Shown: one piece after another, positions 56,501-61,871 of the stretch
Numbering within the stretch: position 1 is the stretch's first letter
How the letters are laid out: every line of letters begins with the position of its first letter
Assembly (NCBI GenBank): GCA_037074705.1
Contig: CM073595.1
Span: 70,728,139 to 70,792,138, forward strand
Reading direction: 5' to 3'
DNA length: 64,000 nucleotides
Origin: Zhengitettix transpicula
Lineage: Eukaryota; Arthropoda; Insecta; Orthoptera; Tetrigidae
Translations under genes and position numbers: made by a program
Notes under the pieces: generated by a model
Databases searched by the model: none
Told to the model about the DNA's origin: nothing
Seen by the model: the letters and a program-made list of their open reading frames with translations, nothing else

Positions 56501-58886
56501 TAAGCATTAAAAAGCCTACTTTCAGATCCTATAGCATTTATAAGAAAAACTTATTTTCCCATATAGTTTGTTTACTTTATTTCAGATATTTCACTTTTGA
56601 GATTATTATTTCTTCATGCACTGACATGTGATTAATTAACAAACAACTCTTTGATGTAAATTATTATTATTAGTTATATTTGCATTTACAATACTAATAG
56701 TTATATTATAATTATAAAATCATTTACAAACCTATTTCTGCCATTGTTACCATTGATTAAAACTTTATTGAAATATTTGTATGGGTTTTAAAAATAATAT
56801 CAACTTGCCAAACATTTTCAAATGACATCCTTCTAGGCCATTCAAAGTACAAGTTACTGTGAGAGGAACATTTCATATGTGGAGTGACCTTGCCACTTTT
56901 TTAGCCGAAGAGAAATGGCTAACTCTACCTTTCATATATTGTTGCCACTTGTTTTTTATGTTATACATTAAATTTAAAGGTTTGTTTTATCTCATGCCAT
57001 GCCAATCCACCATGAGCTTTATACTTTCCAATACGAGATCCTACTCATATCAATTCTACCTTTTCTTTCCAAATGTCAGTTTCCAGTAACTTAACAAAAC
57101 TTTCTGTTAAATCCCATCATCACTACATAACAGAATGGTAACCAATTGATTCATGCTAACATTAGAGATGGTATAATCCAGTAAATGTAAAGGTAATGTA
57201 ACATACATGAAACAGCAAAGAATCGACAAACTTTGTGTTCAGCAAATACAGTTGTTTTATCAATAGAATATTTTATTTATAATTTGATATTTAATTCATT
57301 GTAGAACAGAAAATAATACTGAGAAATCCATTAATTTCATATTTTTCAGATTAATATTAATTTATAAAATTTTACAGAATGACATCTTCTTTGCTACAAC
57401 TGCACCAGAATTTTTTCACAACAGAAATGATAGGGTCCAAGTTGATAAACCTGAAAGAGACCCAAGTGTTTCACCACCATCATCACCTCACTGTAAGCAA
57501 ATTTAATACAAAATGCTTCCTTAATTTTTCATAGCACTTATAAATATGCAATGTTGAAATACATTATTTATATTAATGGAGAAAGGTAGGTTGATTTATT
57601 AAACATTGTAATTACAGATTATATATATATATATATTTGACAGCCAGCTGTGGCAAATGGTATGTGTCTTCTTTCTTCTGAAGAAGGTTGCCTAACACAT
57701 TTTTTTGAGGATTCATGTGTGTTTGGTTGTTGCTGTTTTATTATCTGTGAGTATGACTAGGTTGTCTGTAAATGCATACACTCACATGAATATAGAGGTT
57801 ACATAAAACAGGAAAGTAAACGTGCTATAGAGTGTGTGAATAGAGAAAATGTAGTTGTCAGGGGATGTTAATTTGAGGACTTTGCCTAGACTATACAGTT
57901 GGAAGGATTGTTTCCACAGGTGGAGTTGAACTTCTTACAAAAAGTGGTGGTGTGGGTCTTTATAAGAACAGTCATTGTTACCCATTGTCGGTGTTGTGGC
58001 TCTCAGCAAGAGCAGTCTTTGCGACTCCAGTTTTTGATAGTGCTGCAGAGGTTATCAATGTGTTCAGGATAAGGTCGTTTAGTTTAACCAATGTACAATT
58101 GAGGACTCTGCTCTTTATATGATAATGTTTTACTTGATTTTGTAGGTTGCATTCCTACCATGTGGACAAACCATGTTGGTGAGGTAGTATAAGTTTGGGG
58201 TCAGCAAAGTTGGTCAAGGTTGTTGGAGATGTTATCAGAATGTGACCATTAGGTCAGTGGGGAGTTTTATGGGAGTATATTTTTTGGGCCTGGTTTGTAT
58301 TTCAGTATAGTGCATGGAATTGGGTTTGTGTGTCCATGTAGATGGTGATAATTGTTGTTGCTATGTTTGTTATTATAGTTTTTAATAGTGGGTTGGGATA
58401 GTAGGGCAGTAGATATATAATTGGAATGGAAATAAAATAAAGAAAGGTGATGGCTTACCTGTAATTGAAGCTTGTCATTGTCATTCAGGACAGGAGGCAT
58501 TAGCGTCCTTCTTCAGGATAAAGATGACTTGCTCAATGTTCTGACTGTTATATTAATGCATTATTTATGTTGCAATAATAAAATTTTCAGCATCATCACC
58601 AGAAGCACGACCATTCCGTCTATATCGGATTCCATTGCAATCATTGAGTGGTGTTGTTGCTCCTTGTGGTCGTAGATGTCCTACTCCTAATGAAGCAGCA
58701 TCAACATCTAGGGGTGCTTGTGGTGGTGAAGAAGCAACAAGTTCTCGCACTCTTACAGTCCCTGGAACTGAAGGAGGTTCACTGCAGAAACACGGGCTTT
58801 TAGCTGAGCCAACCAGAGGTCTAAGCCGCAGCTGCTCATCTTCACCTACTCCACATCAGCCTCCATTTTTGGTACCACCTAAGTGA
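4512..58886 (+). CDS. GARNL3: GARNL3 orthologue (Rap/Ran-GAP and CNH domain protein), 20 exons, 5' end missing
   Basis: By family knowledge GARNL3 is a predicted GTPase-activating protein for Rap-type small GTPases, with a CNH domain thought to mediate protein contacts; its substrate is not established. The spliced frame gives about 875 codons plus TGA. Residues 1-140 form the conserved lead-in (motifs [22 protein letters not shown]). About 141-345 is the Rap-GAP domain, with [24 protein letters not shown] and the thumb motif KRHIGNDIV, whose Asn codon is 41783-41785. Residues 370-425 are a linker ([18 protein letters not shown]). About 425-750 is the CNH domain ([29 protein letters not shown]). 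The tail is Ser/Pro/Arg-rich and diverges from vertebrates. Every exon joins in frame with no internal stop, so the gene looks functional. The start codon lies outside the recognised exons. Human GARNL3 is about 1,000 residues as I recall, so perhaps 50-100 N-terminal residues are missing and the tail is shorter. Confidence 0.95.
5548..5830 (+). repeat. Interspersed repeat family 2, copy A
   Basis: The left part (ATTTAAGATAGA, then TTTGAAATAATATATTCTTT, then CACCACTTACGA) is matched at 26.62-26.78 kb. The right part (CTGATGAA, then TGTACAGAAACGTTGTTG, then a GATCGTTAATTTATT end) is matched at 26.99-27.08 kb and, inverted, at 26.27-26.39 kb. The GATGAA...GAAACG core resembles ends seen in several retroelement families; the class is not determined. 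Confidence 0.7.
9085..9580 (+). repeat. Interspersed repeat family 1, copy B
   Basis: It has the ordered family blocks: TCGAATAAATTTTTTCCTGG, CAGTGTTTCTCCGGACGTTT, AGGGGTGGGGGCGGATGGGT and TATGGATGTCGCTGAGTTAA. It ends with CCCGGGCAAAGCCGAGCACC followed by CAGCTA, the same end as the copy at 39.9 kb. A 63-codon open frame inside it is chance. Confidence 0.75.
11849..11930 (+). CDS. GARNL3: GARNL3 exon 2
   Basis: Residues 30-57, entering in phase 0 and leaving in phase 1, with acceptor GTTCGCAG and donor GTGAGT. It encodes [20 protein letters not shown] and then FKYFLGK, a highly conserved family block that makes this exon easy to recognise. Confidence 0.95.
11931..12962. other. Intron 2 (1.03 kb)
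   Basis: It runs from GTGAGT to CTTTTCAG. It is AT-rich with no repeat or frame I can name. Confidence 0.9.
12963..13081 (+). CDS. GARNL3: GARNL3 exon 3
   Basis: Residues 57-96, phase 1 in and 0 out, with acceptor CTTTTCAG and donor GTGAGT. It encodes the conserved stretch [20 protein letters not shown] and the ending [12 protein letters not shown]. It precedes the 19.4 kb intron. Confidence 0.95.
14268..14280 (+). repeat. Poly-G run (13 G)
   Basis: Thirteen G in a row followed by TATCCCG. It is a likely polymerase-slippage or assembly-error site. It lies in intron 3, far from any exon. Confidence 0.95.
16558..16672. repeat. Long near-perfect inverted repeat (hairpin)
   Basis: The left arm 16558-16608 and right arm 16624-16672 pair over about 50 bases with only two substitutions and two single-base gaps. 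The 15-base loop holds the small palindrome CTTCACGAAG. It could be a short foldback transposon or a source of hairpin RNA. I see no obvious target-site duplication. A 70-codon minus-strand frame (16679-16888) ends next to the right arm. Confidence 0.85.
17760..17771 (+). repeat. Poly-C run (12 C)
   Basis: Twelve C after GAATT. It is a slippage or assembly-risk site in intron 3. Confidence 0.95.
19007..19110 (+). repeat. 104 bp direct repeat, copy 1
   Basis: It begins ATTATGCAGGTTCGTATAGC and ends ACACGTCTAGCTTGAA. It matches 20261-20364 in the same orientation with a single substitution (A at 19046 against G at 20300). The flanks are unrelated on both sides. Identity is not recognised. Confidence 0.95.
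20261..20364 (+). repeat. 104 bp direct repeat, copy 2
   Basis: This is the second copy, starting 1,254 bases after the first, 103 of 104 bases identical. It is followed by a GC-richer stretch (20380-20640) with open frames on both strands that resemble nothing I know. Confidence 0.95.
21068..21290 (+). mobile_element. Retroelement fragment related to the 44 kb LTR element
   Basis: It shares CCTGCTCTTATTATCATCTT, ACAAAATAAACAAA and CAGGGATTGGTGGGCC, followed by GGTGGTCATATG, with the reverse complement of about 44650-44772. At 44 kb this sequence lies just upstream of an integrase C-terminus, so this is probably a fragment of the same retrotransposon family, on the + strand. No intact coding sequence remains. 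Confidence 0.7.
24471..24606 (-). mobile_element. tRNA-like SINE, diverged
   Basis: On the minus strand a Pol III B-box-like GGTTCGAACCC (24552-24562) follows, at SINE-like spacing, an A-box-like region GTGTAACTGTTAGGCC with CATCGGCCTCACAA. The layout resembles the SINE at 32.7 kb. A functional tRNA is unlikely because I see no acceptor stem. Confidence 0.6.
26270..26390 (-). repeat. Interspersed repeat family 2, copy B (right end, inverted)
   Basis: The reverse complement reads CTGATGAAAGTACCACAATG, then TACAGAAACGACGTTGAATA, then a GTTATAATGGTCGTTTAA end. It matches the copy at 26988-27085 closely, so two right ends of the family face each other within 0.8 kb. Confidence 0.75.
26615..27085 (+). 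repeat. Interspersed repeat family 2, copy C
   Basis: The left half (ATTTAAGATAGA, TTTGAAATAATATATTTTTT, CACCACTTATGA) and right half (GATGAAAGT, TGTACAGAAACATCGTGGAA, GTTATAATAGTCGTTAAATT) match copy A at 5.55-5.83 kb in the same order, with extra sequence between the halves. Confidence 0.75.
27085..27475 (-). repeat. Interspersed repeat family 1, copies C and D, minus strand
   Basis: The first copy starts at the family end (TTACCCGGCGTTACCCGGGT) and runs through AACTCAGCGACATCCATA, GGATTTGACTCCAATCTTGG and CGCTCCACCCCATCCC to a TTTCCACCCCCCC block. A second partial copy follows at once (AACTCAGCAACATCCATAAC, GACGCCAATCTCGG). The pair looks like one insertion into, or next to, another. Confidence 0.8.
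29123..29163. repeat. TA dinucleotide microsatellite
   Basis: About twenty TA units preceded by TGGTTATTAC. The same ten bases precede the second TA array at 30.4 kb. Confidence 0.95.
29381..30350. mobile_element. Candidate solo LTR or non-autonomous element, GC-rich
   Basis: This block is much richer in G+C than its surroundings. It begins TGTTAC and ends CTGACA, so a TGT...ACA boundary is possible, but no clear target-site duplication flanks it. It holds a CTGACACGTCCGTCTCCTCT motif at about 29757, 29802 and 29925 and a second repeated CGGACCTGCAC motif. Open frames in it carry no recognised domain. Confidence 0.4.
30395..30450. repeat. TA dinucleotide microsatellite, second array
   Basis: TA units with one C interruption, again preceded by TGGTTATTAC (30384-30393). 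Confidence 0.95.
32475..32539 (+). CDS. GARNL3: GARNL3 exon 4
   Basis: Residues 97-118, phase 0 in and 2 out, with acceptor TTTCTACAG and donor GTAAGA. The 65-base exon encodes [20 protein letters not shown]. It is colinear with the family, and the phase fits both neighbours despite the 19.4 kb intron before it. Confidence 0.92.
32711..32900 (+). mobile_element. tRNA-derived SINE
   Basis: The 5' part reads GTGGTGTAGGGGTCAGCGTG (A-box region) and continues ACTGCCTCTCA, followed at tRNA-like spacing by the B-box-like GTTTGAATCCC (32760-32770). A tRNA-unrelated body follows, then an A-rich end (TAAATCCTAAAAAAAATG). It is probably Pol III-derived and no longer young. Confidence 0.75.
34517..34880 (-). 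repeat. Interspersed repeat family 1, copy E
   Basis: On the minus strand this is the longest family copy. It contains ACATGTGTTCCTTTCGAACC, GGAAACAAACACTGTGGGAG, a GGGGGTGGTAATTTTCAAAC block, GTCAATGAGAC and TATGGATGTCGCTGAGTTTA, and ends CCGGTCACCCACCTAGT. It links the left blocks seen in copy A with the right blocks seen in copies B and F. Confidence 0.8.
35087..35153 (+). CDS. GARNL3: GARNL3 exon 5
   Basis: Residues 118-140, phase 2 in and 0 out, with acceptor TTTTTTAG and donor GTAATT. It encodes [20 protein letters not shown] and then QK, leading into the Rap-GAP domain. Confidence 0.93.
35154..36164. other. Intron 5 (1.0 kb)
   Basis: A GC-richer patch (about 35360-35620) has open frames on the minus strand with no recognised domain. 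The rest is AT-rich. Confidence 0.85.
36165..36267 (+). CDS. GARNL3: GARNL3 exon 6, start of the Rap-GAP domain
   Basis: Residues 141-175, phase 0 in and 1 out, with acceptor ATCAACAG and donor GTGAGT. It encodes [20 protein letters not shown] and a TSDDEMFSN ending, the classic beginning of Rap-GAP domains. Confidence 0.95.
36794..36935 (+). mobile_element. DNA-transposon end, putative TIR element copy 1
   Basis: It starts TACGAGGCATGTTC, which is exactly the reverse complement of GAACATGCCTCGTA at 46087-46100. The internal blocks GAGGGTTGGCAA, GATCTGAC, GGAGCGAGCATCGCAGAAAC correspond to AAGGGTTGGTAA, GATCTGAC, AGAGCGAGTATCGCATAAAC near 45.9 kb. The superfamily is uncertain (mariner-like at best). 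Confidence 0.55.
39620..39900 (+). repeat. Interspersed repeat family 1, copy F
   Basis: It contains GGGGTGGAAATTTTCAAACA, TTTTCGGGATCAATGAGATG, CTTAGGGGTGGGGGTGGAGT and GGCGTTACATAAAAATAACA, and ends GACAACCCGGGCAACGTCGA followed by GCACCCAGCTA. This is among the best preserved copies at the right end. Confidence 0.8.
40141..40239 (+). CDS. GARNL3: GARNL3 exon 7, Rap-GAP domain
   Basis: Residues 175-208, phase 1 in and out, with acceptor TTTGTTTCAG. It encodes [20 protein letters not shown] and then [10 protein letters not shown], both typical of Rap-GAP. The donor is GTCGGA, which is far from the usual GTRAGT, but the phase and homology place the junction here. Confidence 0.92.
40240..40955. 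other. Intron 7 (0.7 kb)
   Basis: It begins with the unusual donor GTCGGA. No repeat or coding sequence is recognised. Confidence 0.85.
40956..41059 (+). CDS. GARNL3: GARNL3 exon 8, Rap-GAP domain
   Basis: Residues 208-242, phase 1 in and 0 out, with acceptor TATTTCAG and a weak donor GTTTGC. It encodes [20 protein letters not shown] and then [12 protein letters not shown], a hallmark of the Rap-GAP core. Confidence 0.95.
41060..41758. other. Intron 8 (0.7 kb)
   Basis: AT-rich with nothing recognised; weak donor GTTTGC and strong acceptor TTGTTTAG. Confidence 0.9.
41759..41870 (+). CDS. GARNL3: GARNL3 exon 9, catalytic asparagine-thumb motif
   Basis: Residues 243-280, phase 0 in and 1 out, with acceptor TTGTTTAG and donor GTATCC (weak at +5). 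The exon opens with [20 protein letters not shown]. In Rap1GAP the Asn of the GND motif supplies the catalytic thumb. It is kept here as AAT at 41783-41785 (residue 251), so GAP activity is plausible. The exon ends with SFIKSQFT. Confidence 0.96.
41871..42330. other. Intron 9 (0.46 kb)
   Basis: AT-rich with nothing recognised. Confidence 0.9.
42331..42483 (+). CDS. GARNL3: GARNL3 exon 10, Rap-GAP domain
   Basis: Residues 280-331, phase 1 in and out, with acceptor ACTGTGGCAG and donor GTTAGT. It encodes VFALVTH, then [20 protein letters not shown] and [11 protein letters not shown], the C-terminal third of the Rap-GAP fold. Confidence 0.95.
42484..43918. other. Intron 10 (1.4 kb)
   Basis: A C/T-rich stretch near 43120-43350 is open for 84 codons on the + strand, with no recognised domain; it may be transposon debris. 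The rest is AT-rich. Confidence 0.85.
43919..44034 (+). CDS. GARNL3: GARNL3 exon 11, end of the Rap-GAP domain
   Basis: Residues 331-369, phase 1 in and 0 out, with acceptor CCATACAG and donor GTAAGT. It encodes [20 protein letters not shown] and LDMLIKDLF, closing the domain. An LTR retrotransposon remnant on the opposite strand starts about 40 bases into the following intron. Confidence 0.94.
44035..45097. other. Intron 11 (1.06 kb), mostly an LTR retrotransposon remnant
   Basis: The remnant covers about 44075-44772 on the minus strand, followed by AT-rich sequence and the acceptor ATTTGCAG. Confidence 0.85.
44075..44772 (-). mobile_element. 3' end of an LTR retrotransposon (Ty3/Gypsy-like), degenerate
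   Basis: The minus strand, read 5' to 3', has the last part of a pol integrase. A YKFNVGDK motif lies near 44550, then after a frameshift [11 protein letters not shown] and the C-terminal [16 protein letters not shown], with a stop at 44376-44378. A purine-rich tract (GGATGGAGG) follows, and then a candidate 3' LTR of about 215 bases (44075-44289) that begins TGTAAGGGAA, ends GCACAACACA and contains an AATAAA signal. The frameshift and the missing upstream pol show it is dead. No 5' LTR, gag or envelope is present. It lies antisense to GARNL3 inside intron 11. Confidence 0.75.
45098..45392 (+). CDS. GARNL3: GARNL3 exon 12, linker and start of the CNH domain
   Basis: Residues 370-468, phase 0 in and 1 out, with acceptor ATTTGCAG and donor GTAAAA. 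It encodes [40 protein letters not shown] and [20 protein letters not shown]. This large exon is strikingly rich in G and C at third codon positions and in CpG, unlike exons 15-20. The antisense strand is also open over this stretch, which I take as a by-product of the base composition. Confidence 0.95.
45393..46294. other. Intron 12 (0.9 kb)
   Basis: It includes a putative TIR transposon remnant (about 45.86-46.10 kb). The acceptor is CTCTTTTAG. Confidence 0.85.
45860..46100 (+). mobile_element. DNA-transposon remnant, putative TIR element copy 2
   Basis: It shares AAGGGTTGGTAA, GATCTGAC and GAGCGAGTATCGCATAAACA-type blocks with the element at 36.8 kb and ends in GAACATGCCTCGTA, the inverted form of that element's start. 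Its own left end appears lost. No transposase frame is present. Confidence 0.55.
46295..46396 (+). CDS. GARNL3: GARNL3 exon 13, CNH domain
   Basis: Residues 468-502, phase 1 in and out, with acceptor CTCTTTTAG and a weak donor GTTCGT. It encodes [20 protein letters not shown] and LLLRADKG, the early CNH beta-propeller segment of GARNL3. The next intron is only 134 bases, the shortest of the gene. Confidence 0.92.
46531..46697 (+). CDS. GARNL3: GARNL3 exon 14, CNH domain
   Basis: Residues 502-557, phase 1 in and 0 out, with acceptor TTTTTTTCAG and donor GTAAGA. It encodes [20 protein letters not shown] and, near the end, [18 protein letters not shown] good-looking donor (ATG|GTGAGT, GT at 46576) lies inside the exon. 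The colinear match across it and the frame argue that it is not normally used. Confidence 0.94.
46698..47981. other. Intron 14 (1.28 kb), contains the CpG boundary
   Basis: CpG counts drop from 14 in 46501-46860 to 6 in 46861-47940. No repeat is recognised at the drop. The 3' end offers two in-frame acceptors (AG at 47965-47966 and at 47980-47981). Confidence 0.9.
47982..48095 (+). CDS. GARNL3: GARNL3 exon 15, CNH domain
   Basis: Residues 558-595, phase 0 in and out, donor GTATGT. It encodes [13 protein letters not shown] and, at the end, [12 protein letters not shown] chose acceptor TTAAAG at 47981 because VVATGRKLL then follows HLRM colinearly with the family. An alternative AG at 47966 would add five in-frame codons. 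Confidence 0.88.
48096..48823. other. Intron 15 (0.73 kb)
   Basis: AT-rich, almost without CpG, nothing recognised. Confidence 0.9.
48824..49052 (+). CDS. GARNL3: GARNL3 exon 16, CNH domain
   Basis: Residues 596-672, phase 0 in and 1 out, with acceptor TTATTCTAG and donor GTGAGG. It encodes [20 protein letters not shown] and [20 protein letters not shown], the strongest CNH match in the gene. Codons are mostly A/T-ending, in contrast with exon 12. Confidence 0.96.
49328..49411 (+). CDS. GARNL3: GARNL3 exon 17, CNH domain
   Basis: Residues 672-700, phase 1 in and out, with acceptor AAAATTTCAG and donor GTATGT. It encodes [20 protein letters not shown] and VPTAI, which fits the weakly conserved CNH strand before the FPYIFAF motif. 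It is short, but both phases agree. Confidence 0.9.
49638..49873. mobile_element. Foldback (MITE-like) element, copy 1
   Basis: Inverted arms of about 80-100 bases start with TTGTGATATTGGTATGGAAA and end with TTTCCATACCAATATCGCAA. The arms include CTTACCTGAAAGTGAA and its complement TTCACTTTCAGGTAAG. The centre carries a second small hairpin (CCTTCTTCCTGAAGAAGG). Homology with the 54 kb copy continues past the right arm (GACAATGTTATATCCTTA). No coding capacity. Confidence 0.85.
50495..50580. repeat. Compound microsatellite: TA array, AC array, TTAA units
   Basis: A long TA array runs into GACACACACACACACACAC and then short AATTAATT units. It lies in intron 17. Confidence 0.95.
52405..52523 (+). 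CDS. GARNL3: GARNL3 exon 18, CNH domain
   Basis: Residues 700-739, phase 1 in and 0 out, with acceptor ATTTTTAG and donor GTAAGT. It encodes [20 protein letters not shown] and [19 protein letters not shown], the conserved C-terminal CNH motif. Confidence 0.96.
52524..57377. other. Intron 18 (4.9 kb)
   Basis: It contains the second foldback element (54.09-54.26 kb). CpG is very rare (5 counted in 52981-53880). No coding sequence is recognised among the short frames. Confidence 0.9.
54089..54259. mobile_element. Foldback (MITE-like) element, copy 2
   Basis: The same arms as at 49.6 kb: AATTGCGATATTGGTATGAA on the left and CCTTTCCATATCAATATCAT on the right, with inner CTTACCTGAAAGTGAAGTGC paired to GCACTTCACTTTCAGGTAAG. 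It is more compact than copy 1 because the central hairpin is absent. Same orientation as copy 1. Confidence 0.85.
57378..57492 (+). CDS. GARNL3: GARNL3 exon 19, end of the CNH domain
   Basis: Residues 740-778, phase 0 in and 1 out, with acceptor TTTTACAG and donor GTAAGC. It starts [12 protein letters not shown], matching the last CNH strand, then passes into a charged and Ser/Pro segment ending SVSPPSSPH. Confidence 0.92.
57493..58590. other. Intron 19 (1.1 kb), probable retroelement debris
   Basis: From about 57640 the sequence is less AT-rich and contains the small hairpin CTTCTTTCTTCTGAAGAAGG. Near the 3' end, 58427-58520 resembles one arm of the foldback elements (GGAATGGAAATAAA, GGCTTACCTGTAATTGAAG, CCTTCTTCAGGA). 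The reverse strand could be a decayed Penelope-type endonuclease region, but I would not insist. Confidence 0.5.
58591..58886 (+). CDS. GARNL3: GARNL3 exon 20, C-terminal tail and stop
   Basis: Residues 778-875 and a TGA stop at 58884-58886, entered in phase 1 behind AAATTTTCAG. It begins [19 protein letters not shown], which fits the vertebrate segment linking the CNH domain to the tail. The rest is low-complexity Ser/Pro/Gly/Arg sequence ending PFLVPPK. CpG is somewhat more frequent here than in the surrounding non-coding sequence. Further alternative 3' exons cannot be excluded. Confidence 0.88.
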
Positions 58887-59301
58887 TAGTATACTTGATC
58901 ATGGTCTTCAAAAGGCAAAATACTTCAATGATGACAACTGCATGTACACCATTTATGAGATGTTTGTGTATTAATTATTGAATTCAAAGAATAATGGACT
59001 ATATTTCTAAATTTGGATAATTTTTATATATTTATTTAATGATGTAAACTAATTGGATTAAATATAGCACACAAGCATCTCTGTTATTATAAACATTTCT
59101 CAGTACTTGCTCTACAAGCATGTCAATAACTGTATGTGGAATTATATATCAACCATACTTCGAAGACTTGGTAATTGCAGATCTTTTATAATGTGAAGAG
59201 ACCATAGTAATCAACTGGCAAAGTGCAAAAAAAAATGTTTTCTCAAATATTATTTCTATAACATACTGTTATTTACTGTTTCCAATAAGATGTATGCCAG
59301 A

Positions 59302-59337
59302 AATAAAACTTATTACATACACTGTAAATAGAATAAA
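59302..59337 (+). promoter_or_regulatory. Candidate proximal polyadenylation signals
   Basis: Two AATAAA hexamers at 59302-59307 and 59332-59337 lie about 420-450 bases after the stop. They would give a short 3' UTR. Such hexamers are common in AT-rich DNA, so this is weak evidence. Confidence 0.4.
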
Positions 59338-61865
59338 CCTATTTTTTACCATGAATATATTTCTGAAAGATTTGATTAAAATTTTAGATATACATTCTCA
59401 CACTACTAGAAAAATGAACCAACAGTTTAATATTTATATTCATAATAATTTATAATTATTTCCCACAATTTGATTTAACACAGTTCTTTGGAATATGTAA
59501 AACTATTTTAAATTAATCTATATTGCGTTCTATTATAAAATATATATAATAATGATCATTACTATTGTCACATTATTTGAAAAATAAACATTGTATTTTA
59601 CATGGTTCATTTCATACAGTACCGTGAAATACTATATATATATATATATTAAAATTTAAAAATTATATCCATTGTCAGCTGTGGAATTGCTAATAAATTG
59701 ATAAATATTCGTTAAATATCATAATTTCAGTTATTTATCATTCTTGTTTTCGAAATTTTCAAAGATGTCTCAGCAATTCAGCATTATTGTGTTAAATCAA
59801 ACATTATGGCAACTTGTTAATAATGTTTATTGTCCTGTTTCTTTATCATAAATAGTTCACACTTAGACCTAATGATTATATTTCACTGCAAGTGGACCAT
59901 TTATCATAACTCTACTCTTGAACTAACTGTATAAATTAGTTTTATTATTATTCAACAGATCTGAATATACTTGTCAACTGAAGGGTGCAAGGTTAGAGGA
60001 AAACAGGTTTAGGTGGATGGTAATTGATTTGTCTGGTGCCATAGAGAATAATTCAGGAAGTGCAGGGGTCATACATGTGTATAATTTGTCAGAAAACATC
60101 CTAGTATTTTTAAATATATAAAATTCCTACTAGAGCCCAAAATTAATAAAAATTAGATTTGTAGAACTTTTTTCACAGTTCTACAACTAATTAATGATTT
60201 TTGATCATGAATTTTATGGAATAACTTTATTTATTACTATTAATATTCTAAATGTAAATAAAACTGTTTCTTCCACACAGATAGACTGAACAATAAGTAA
60301 AGAATTAATAGTCTACTGCAGAAACAAACTATTTTTTATTTTCTATGGAAAGGACTTAAATTACTATCACAAAAATTAATTTCCTATATTGCACATATTC
60401 TCATATTAATAACATTTTATAGTTCTAAAACAGCTTTTTAAGTAAGAAAGAAAATTAACTCCTTAAATACACATCAAAATTTACTAGTACATAGTGTAGT
60501 TAAAAAACCAATAGCTGCCTCTACCTTTTGATATGCAAGTGTGTAACATTAGTTATTGTCATATTCTTATCAATAGTATAATTTGATAATAACCAGTGCA
60601 ATTTTATACTACATTAATTAGTCTTTTGATGATAAGGTAGTTATAAGAAAAATTGCTTATTTATAATTTGCTATATATCTTTTTGACATTTGTTACATGG
60701 TACAGAGAATGATAAGAATTTATGAATTTCATAAACAAACATATTGTGATTTTATAATTATATTTGAAAGACAACAAATTATTGAGTCTGTAATAAAAAT
60801 GATAACTTCTAATGATATTTATACTTTGACCACAGAGTTGTTGCACTATTTTATGTTATTTGTATTAAATGTGTATAAACATCAAATATATTAATTTTTG
60901 TTTTCATGTCTTTAGGAAAGCAATCAGTTGTTTTATTAAAAATTATCAAATACTTCTTATGATAATTATGTCTCAAAAAATCTTAATGATATTAAAATGT
61001 AAGTATTATCTTACATATTATTTAATTATATTGTAATTGATAAATATTCTGGCATTCCATGTTATATTAAATTATATGATGTTTAATTAATTTTACTAAA
61101 GGTTTTATTGTCATTCACATAATTATGCATTCTGAAATTTACCCTCATTAATTTATATAATAATCGCATACAAATGGTTGTGACAGCTTTCTAACAGCTT
61201 TTACTTGTCTGATAACCTTATCTGAATGAACATATCTCAGGTACAATATCTGTATTTGACACAAAACATGAAAATTTCTGTTGCTTCGATGCTTCACAAG
61301 AATAAAACCTGTAAAAATCTAGTGGAAGAGACAGAAATTATTTTTAATATGCTGTATTTCAGATTCAATCACTCGTCTATTCATTTATATTGCATACGTA
61401 AATTATCGTTAGAATAATTGCGAATATTCTTAGATACAAAACTTCCTATATTATTGGCAAAAAGTAAAAATAATTATTGTCTTTTTGTTTTGTTGGTTGT
61501 GAATGCTAAAGCACGTTTAGTTCAAAGTTTAATATTATATTTTTATATGAATTATATTTGTATGGATTTTGAACTGCTAACATTTCAAATGTTGTATTTC
61601 AATTTTATATGAGGGAGACCACAATGAAGTAATTGAAAGTAATTTTTATGAATGAATATTGTTCTCTATAGCAAGTTTAGTAATGATATAAAGTTTTGAT
61701 ATGTTTAAAGTATGATGGTCGTAAGGTGAGTTTACTTTATCTGCAAACCAAATAATTTAGAAATAGAATCTAATTGTAAAAAATTTATGTGCTATCTCTT
61801 GGCTTTGTAGTTTAATGGTTTTTGTATGTATGGCATATTTTCTTCCTATTTCTATATGTCTAGTC

Positions 61866-61871
61866 AATAAA
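61866..61871 (+). promoter_or_regulatory. Candidate middle polyadenylation signal
   Basis: AATAAA followed within 30 bases by T/G-rich sequence (ATTATGTATTTTAATGTATT). Plausible for a 3 kb 3' UTR. Confidence 0.3.
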
